Part shown: positions 32,237 through 36,216 of the stretch, in pieces
Numbering within the stretch: position 1 is the stretch's first letter
How the letters are laid out: every line of letters starts with the position of its first letter
Source of the DNA: Synechococcus sp. AG-673-F03
GTDB lineage: Bacteria; Cyanobacteriota; Cyanobacteriia; PCC-6307; Cyanobiaceae
DNA length: 36,216 nucleotides
Direction of reading: 5' to 3'
Assembly (NCBI GenBank): GCA_003211205.1
Contig: QCTJ01000018.1
Location: 1 to 36,216 of the forward strand
Notes under the pieces: generated by a model
The model's database searches: none
What the model was told of the DNA's origin: nothing
What the model saw: the letters and a program-made list of their open reading frames with translations, nothing else
Made by a program: the position numbers and the translations under genes

Positions 32237-32758
32237 GTGATCAGGGCAATTCTTACTCGACCTTTCCTTGCTGATGTCGGTCTCCTTCTGCTCCGTGTCT
32301 TCACCGGGGTGCTCCTGATTCATCACGGCTATGAAAAGCTCGCCAATATCGACAATTTTGCTGACGCCTTTGTGCGTCCTCTTGGCCTTCCTTTCCCCAT
32401 CACGCTGTCTTACATCGCAGCTTTTTCAGAAGTTGGCGGAAGCTGGTTGCTAATCACCGGATTGCTGACCCGCTTCGGTGCTCTAGCAATCCTCGGAACA
32501 ATGACAGTGGCGATCTACCACGCAGTCAGCACCGCTGGATTCAACATTTATCTGCTCGAGCTTCTTGGTCTGTACTTCGCTTCTGCAACAGCAATCTTGG
32601 CTGTAGGACCTGGCCGGCTTTCTGTCGACGAGCTGATCGCTCGACGCTTTGCACCCGAAACTCGCTCTGAAGCTGATCTTCTTGAAGCAGCCTTCACGGC
32701 AGACAGTGAGTCCACTGATGACATCAAATCCGACATTGTTGCTGAAGGCGTCAGCTGA
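32237..32758 (+). CDS. DoxX-family membrane protein
   Basis: A 173-residue protein with four membrane helices: VGLLLLRVFTGVLLIHHGYE, LSYIAAFSEVGGSWLLITGL, ALAILGTMTVAIYHAV and IYLLELLGLYFASATAILAV. The HHGYEKL segment after helix 1 is the DoxX hallmark. DoxX proteins are linked to quinone or thiosulfate oxidation and redox stress. An acidic C-terminal tail (DLLEAAFTADSEST) follows. The GTG start at 32237 is close behind TAATAT, so the transcript may be almost leaderless; no ribosome site is present. Confidence 0.85.
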   Translation: MIRAILTRPFLADVGLLLLRVFTGVLLIHHGYEKLANIDNFADAFVRPLGLPFPITLSYIAAFSEVGGSWLLITGLLTRFGALAILGTMTVAIYHAVSTAGFNIYLLELLGLYFASATAILAVGPGRLSVDELIARRFAPETRSEADLLEAAFTADSESTDDIKSDIVAEGVS

Positions 32759-32774
32759 ATCAGCTTGCCCTGCC

Positions 32775-32930
32775 TTAATACACAGATTGAGGCAGGGTGA
32801 ATCCGCTGTTCATATGTTCGAAATCGAGCAAGACCCAGCTAAGCCAGATCACCAAGGCCACAACGCCAGAAACCGCAGCGAAGCGGGCGAAGTTGCGGAC
32901 AACCAGCTCAACAATGCTGATTTCTTTCAT
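32775..32930 (-). CDS. 51-residue single-helix membrane protein
   Basis: From ATG 32930: MKEISIVELVVRNFARFAAV, then the helix SGVVALVIWLSWVLLDFEHM and a short Tyr-ending tail. The amphipathic start plus Trp-rich helix is regular. A longer in-frame start at 33005 would overlap the next gene's start. Function unknown. Confidence 0.5.
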   Translation of the reverse strand: MKEISIVELVVRNFARFAAVSGVVALVIWLSWVLLDFEHMNSGFTLPQSVY

Positions 32931-32977
32931 TGATCGATGGCGAGGATCTTCATTTTGCTTGATATGTCGCTTCGCTG

Positions 32978-33160
32978 ATGCCTTTCCAGCTCGACGCTGC
33001 ATCATTCAGTCTGCTCGTGGTCGGTTCGCTCTTTGCCGGTATGCAGGTCTGGTGGATTGGCTCACTGGTAATTCGCAACAATCGACGTCGCGGAGAGCGA
33101 CCTCTCTCCACTCAGCAGTTCCGACGCGACCTGGAACGGATCTTCCGTCAGGAATCCTGA
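32978..33160 (+). CDS. Small membrane protein, 60 residues
   Basis: MPFQLDAASFSLLVVGSLFA then GMQVWWIGSLVIRNNRRRGE and a polar end (RPLSTQQFRRDLERIFRQES). One or two short membrane segments with a basic cytoplasmic tail. It ends 14 bases before the SRAP gene on the same strand, suggesting an operon. Not recognised. Confidence 0.6.
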   Translation: MPFQLDAASFSLLVVGSLFAGMQVWWIGSLVIRNNRRRGERPLSTQQFRRDLERIFRQES

Positions 33161-33174
33161 TGGAGCCAAGCTGA

Positions 33175-33816
33175 ATGTGCGGTCGTTATGCACTCGCTAC
33201 GCCCCTGAGCCAGTTGCCGGCTGCGTTGCTCGACAGAATGGATCAGCAACATCGCACTCGCTACGCGCCACGCGATTTGATTTTTCCTGGCGAGCCTCTG
33301 CTTGTCTATCGCTCTGATCAGTCGGGTCCAGAAGCATCTCTGATGCTTTGGGGATTGATTCCTGGTTGGCTGAAGGATCCGTCGCAGGGACCCAGACCTT
33401 TCAATGCCCGTTCGGAAACGGTCGCAGACAAGCCCAGTTTTCGAAGCTCCTGGCGTCATCGACGCTGTCTAATTCCTGCAAGCTGTTTTTTCGAAAAAGG
33501 TCGCGCGATCAGACGCATTGATCGCCAACCCTTCTGGCTTGCTGGCCTTTGGGAGCGTTGGTTGGGTAGTGATGGCAGTGAGGTTGATACCTGCACTGTC
33601 CTCACCACGAGTCCAAATCAGCTCATCAAGCCACTACATCACCGGATGCCCGTGCTGATTCCCCATGGATTGGAAGAAGCCTGGATGGCAGCTTTGGATG
33701 GCCAGCAGTTGAGAGCGCTTGAGCCGTTGCTCGGTCCATGGGATTCCAGGGGCTGGGAAGTGGTCTCAAGCAAGGACGATGACCAGCTTTCATTGCTGTC
33801 TGCTCTAGTCAGCTGA
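33175..33816 (+). CDS. SRAP domain protein (YedK/HMCES type)
   Basis: A 213-residue protein that shields abasic sites in single-stranded DNA by forming a DNA-protein crosslink. Key residues are visible: Cys2 (MCGRYAL), the Asn of FNARSETVADKPSF, the Glu of CFFEKGR (in place of the more common CFYEW), and the His of LHHRMPVLIP. It also has WGLIPGWLKDP near residue 60. The Cys2 is exposed once the Met is removed. It follows the 32978 gene. A terminator-like hairpin lies about 45 bases downstream. Confidence 0.95.
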   Translation: MCGRYALATPLSQLPAALLDRMDQQHRTRYAPRDLIFPGEPLLVYRSDQSGPEASLMLWGLIPGWLKDPSQGPRPFNARSETVADKPSFRSSWRHRRCLIPASCFFEKGRAIRRIDRQPFWLAGLWERWLGSDGSEVDTCTVLTTSPNQLIKPLHHRMPVLIPHGLEEAWMAALDGQQLRALEPLLGPWDSRGWEVVSSKDDDQLSLLSALVS

Positions 33817-34129
33817 TCCGTTGTTAGAAGGGCCCGGTGTTCGGCAATATCGATTGTTTTAAAGCCAATCCTGTTCAGTCAGTGAATGGTTGGCTTTTGA
33901 AAAGACGTTCGACTACGCCTCTCCTTTTGGGGAATCCAGCTGCGGTCTGCATGAAGTGTTGGAAACGCACTTTCGCTTGAAGCAAGCAAGAAATTCGTCC
34001 AAGCCCTACCAGTTAAACAGCTTCTGTATTAATTGATTCCCGCGCCTGGTCAGGGAGACCTTGCTTTTTGAAGCAATTGATACGGCGTGGGGATGTGTGA
34101 GTATCAAAATCTAATCGGCAGTGATGATT
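33817..34129. other. Intergenic region after SRAP gene
   Basis: About 310 bases with no supported gene. It contains the hairpin listed at 33861 and the presumed promoter of the 34130/34363 pair. Nothing else was recognised. Confidence 0.45.
33861..33897 (+). terminator. Terminator-like hairpin
   Basis: AAAGCCAATC (33861-33870) pairs with GGTTGGCTTT (33888-33897), with one T.G wobble, around a 17-base loop. Only four T follow the stem, so it is a moderate intrinsic terminator for the SRAP gene. Confidence 0.5.
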
Positions 34130-34366
34130 ATGGCTAACACTCAAGCTACAACTTTTCAGCGTCGAGTTGGAGAAGTGCTGATTGCTCAGTTCTCCTCGAA
34201 GCTGCTGCTCAATCTGATTTTTCTCCTGACCTGGTTTTGGGGAATTTTCTGGATTGTTAATGCAGCAGAATCGGATTTCAGCGTTTTCATCGCGGGTCTG
34301 CCGGCAATGCTTCTTGTCGCCGGCGGATGGTTCACCTTTTTGAATAGAGGCTTTAACCGGAAATGA
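34130..34366 (+). CDS. Small two-helix membrane protein
   Basis: From ATG 34130, 78 residues: MANTQATTFQRRVGEVLIAQ, helices LLLNLIFLLTWFWGIFWIV and FIAGLPAMLLVAGGWFTFL, and an end NRGFNRK. Its stop overlaps the next ATG (ATGA), so the pair is co-translated. Function unknown. Confidence 0.6.
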   Translation: MANTQATTFQRRVGEVLIAQFSSKLLLNLIFLLTWFWGIFWIVNAAESDFSVFIAGLPAMLLVAGGWFTFLNRGFNRK

Positions 34367-34587
34367 ACAGCTCCACTCAGGTCACAACTGAATTGCCAAA
34401 GAATTTTCGGGCATTTGGCTTTGCATTCTTTATGACTGGTGCTTGCTTCCATTGTATTGACTTTCTTGGTGCTGAAGACACTTTGATGTGGGGAATGGGG
34501 CTCGGATTTTTAGGAGCACTTCTGTTGTCGTTGTATTTTTGGGCTCGAATTGCTGTGAATAGAAAATTCTGGAAATATTTGGTCTAA
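34363..34587 (+). CDS. Small two-helix membrane protein
   Basis: A 74-residue protein overlapping the previous stop by four bases. Helices FRAFGFAFFMTGACFHCIDF and MGLGFLGALLLSLYFWARIA, ending VNRKFWKYLV. Both members of this pair have two helices and may act together in the membrane. No family is recognised. Confidence 0.6.
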   Translation: MNSSTQVTTELPKNFRAFGFAFFMTGACFHCIDFLGAEDTLMWGMGLGFLGALLLSLYFWARIAVNRKFWKYLV

Positions 34588-34843
34588 CGATTGTCTGAAG
34601 GTCTGTGGATTGTGACTGAATGGTGCACTGTCTCTTCAGTATCTTCTTGTGTAGATAGCGCTTGAATTTCGATCATGTTTCGATACCGACGGGAGCTTTG
34701 GGTTGTTTGGCCCTTTTGATTTGGCTGATGGATCGGGTTGATTGGTTCTGCTACCTCGACTGCGATTTCTATTGATGTATTGATGTGGCTCTGATCTGAT
34801 CGCAGGAATTGTGTCGTAGGCACTTGAGGCTAGTGTTAAGAGG

Positions 34844-36216
34844 ATGCTGAGCTATCGATTCCGCGAGGGTGTTCACGTTGATTCGGGTGAGAACGCCGTT
34901 GTCATCACCACTCCCTATGCCACGAGGCTGAACTCGATCCGGCGGAGCCTGAAGATTGAAGATCCAAGTGATCGGTTGATGATTCTCTTGCATGATCTGT
35001 CTGCAAGAGGCGTGAATCGAGCGCAAGTTTTCAGTAATAATGATTCAATATCCGCCGTTGCTGATCATCAAGAGCTTCTCGATCAGCTTGAGACTTTTTA
35101 CGCGAGGGGGTTGCTTTTTGTTGAAATAAGTGGATTAAAGGGTGCAGCGATCTGCCTTGATCCTGTGAAGCCGCCGCTTCAACGAAAGACTGTCCCTGTC
35201 GGCGACTACCGCATTAAGTTGTCAAAGTTTGTTTGTGTTCAGCCCCGGGTTGATGGTCTACAGATCACAACACCTTTAGCAACGGCAATGGTTTTGCTGA
35301 AAGATCAACGATTATTCCCGATCCTCGTGCAGCTCGTTTCGGCCTGCGATCAGACGAGCTTCCAACAAGCTCTTCCTGTTGATCTGCTTGAGCACGATGA
35401 GGATGTTGTTTCTCTGTTGTTGAGCTCTGGTGTCGCAGGGGTCTGTGATGGCGATGGTGTTGTTGATATCGATAAGGACGCTGTCGATGCGGGCTGGACG
35501 CCTGAAGACCTCGCGTTTCACTGTCATACGCGTGAACAGATGATTGATGTATGGCGCGACCCATCACCCCCGAAGCCGATTGACAAACAGCAGTTTCCTG
35601 CGAAGCATCAAAGAATCATTCTTTCTACTGCTGCTCTTCCTGAGCCATCCCACAATCATCACAACCTGAGTTTTTTTCAAGTTGTTCGCGAACGTAAAAC
35701 AATCCGCTCTTATCACGAACAGCCCGTGAATGCCGGCATTTTGAGTGATTTCCTCTGGTATTCGATGCACATTCGTCAGGAAATTATCTGCGACCCAGGT
35801 CTATCGCGAGCCTATTCCGGCTTGTTGAGACCTGTTGCCAGCGCAGGTGCTCTTCATTCCATTGAGCTCTATTTATGCATTAATCGATGTATCGGTCTTC
35901 AGCCAGGGTTTTATCACTACGACTCCTCCAATCACTCTCTTGGAAAACTGAGTGATCTCGGCGAACCTTGCCTGCAGATGCTGGAACTTGCCGCTGCCTC
36001 CACCTGTCGTGCACCTCAGGCCACTTCTGTATCGCCTGGGCAGGGCCAGCGACCCGATGTGCTTGTTGTGATGGCTGCTCGCTACGGCAGACATGCAAGT
36101 CTTCATCAGCCAACCGGTTTGTCTTATGCGCTGATCCTCAAAGATGTGGGGTCGATTTATCAGCAGCTGTATCTGGTGGCGACGGCGCTTGGACTTGCGC
36201 CTTGTGGGCTGAGTTT
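34844..36216 (+). CDS. SagB/ThcOx-type FMN dehydrogenase, partial (runs off the edge)
   Basis: An open frame of 457 codons to the window end. The C-terminal nitroreductase-fold domain begins with FFQVVRERKTIRSYHEQPVN (FMN-binding Arg284 region), then GLLRPVASAGALHSIELYLC (near 334), QPGFYHYDSSNHSLGKLSDL and LKDVGSIYQQLYLVATALGL ending APCGLS. This is the pattern of SagB/ThcOx proteins, which oxidise azoline rings to azoles in thiazole/oxazole-modified peptides. The N-terminal ~280 residues (MLSYRFREGVHVDSGENAVV, TPYATRLNSIRRSLKIEDP) resemble the extra domain of long SagB proteins. The ATG is next to AAGAGG. No YcaO or precursor gene is inside the window, so the pathway role is inference. Confidence 0.8.
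   Translation, partial: MLSYRFREGVHVDSGENAVVITTPYATRLNSIRRSLKIEDPSDRLMILLHDLSARGVNRAQVFSNNDSISAVADHQELLDQLETFYARGLLFVEISGLKGAAICLDPVKPPLQRKTVPVGDYRIKLSKFVCVQPRVDGLQITTPLATAMVLLKDQRLFPILVQLVSACDQTSFQQALPVDLLEHDEDVVSLLLSSGVAGVCDGDGVVDIDKDAVDAGWTPEDLAFHCHTREQMIDVWRDPSPPKPIDKQQFPAKHQRIILSTAALPEPSHNHHNLSFFQVVRERKTIRSYHEQPVNAGILSDFLWYSMHIRQEIICDPGLSRAYSGLLRPVASAGALHSIELYLCINRCIGLQPGFYHYDSSNHSLGKLSDLGEPCLQMLELAAASTCRAPQATSVSPGQGQRPDVLVVMAARYGRHASLHQPTGLSYALILKDVGSIYQQLYLVATALGLAPCGLS

Noticed and set aside
34584-34823. Minus-strand frame of 79 codons before the SagB gene
   Set aside because: Polar, repetitive composition, no ribosome site; likely chance. I also looked here for a RiPP precursor and saw none on the + strand.

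Overview
The window looks like the chromosome of a marine picocyanobacterium, most likely a phycoerythrin-containing Synechococcus of the marine Synechococcus/Prochlorococcus lineage. This rests on a HEAT-repeat phycoerythrobilin lyase of the CpeY/MpeY/MpeZ type, two single-helix high-light-inducible (Hli) proteins, DUF1651, DUF1499 and DUF2811 proteins, a TIGR02450 tryptophan-rich protein, and many very short membrane or secreted proteins packed in short, alternating operons. The species is inferred from these families, not shown by a marker gene. I saw no rRNA or tRNA gene, CRISPR array or transposase.

Layout. 1-3.6 kb is accessory-like: a Nif11 leader-type protein, a tiny ribbon-helix-helix protein, the isolated bilin lyase, and a GapA-like glyceraldehyde-3-phosphate dehydrogenase. 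3.6-8 kb holds a disrupted HIT protein, a PfkB-type sugar kinase cluster, an Hli protein and the coupled nth-thiD pair. 8-12 kb is a run of small secreted or membrane proteins, one of them frame-disrupted, then a rhomboid protease. 12-17.3 kb carries two FAD oxidoreductases (CrtI/CrtH-like and renalase-like), a methyltransferase, a Ycf39-like SDR and a possible small RNA. 17.3-24.8 kb mixes small conserved proteins with a frameshifted bestrophin-like channel, a cupin, a Prx-like protein and a PPOX-type flavoprotein. 24.9-26.9 kb is a subtilisin-like protease whose catalytic serine codon reads as TAA. 27.5-34.6 kb has a GST-like protein with a CPYC motif, a cluster of DnaA-box-like 9-mers, DUF2811, a beta-hydroxyacid dehydrogenase, an Hli protein, an NTF2-like protein, DoxX and an SRAP (YedK/HMCES) protein. 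From 34.84 kb a SagB/ThcOx-type dehydrogenase runs off the right edge.

The points most worth a second look are the stop codon exactly at the protease catalytic serine, three further frame-broken genes (HIT, secreted protein, bestrophin), the SagB-type dehydrogenase that may open a peptide-modification locus beyond the edge, the stand-alone bilin lyase beside a ribbon-helix-helix protein, the DnaA-box-like cluster, and the two-hairpin RNA before 16084. The broken genes could be true pseudogenes or assembly errors; the sequence alone cannot decide.
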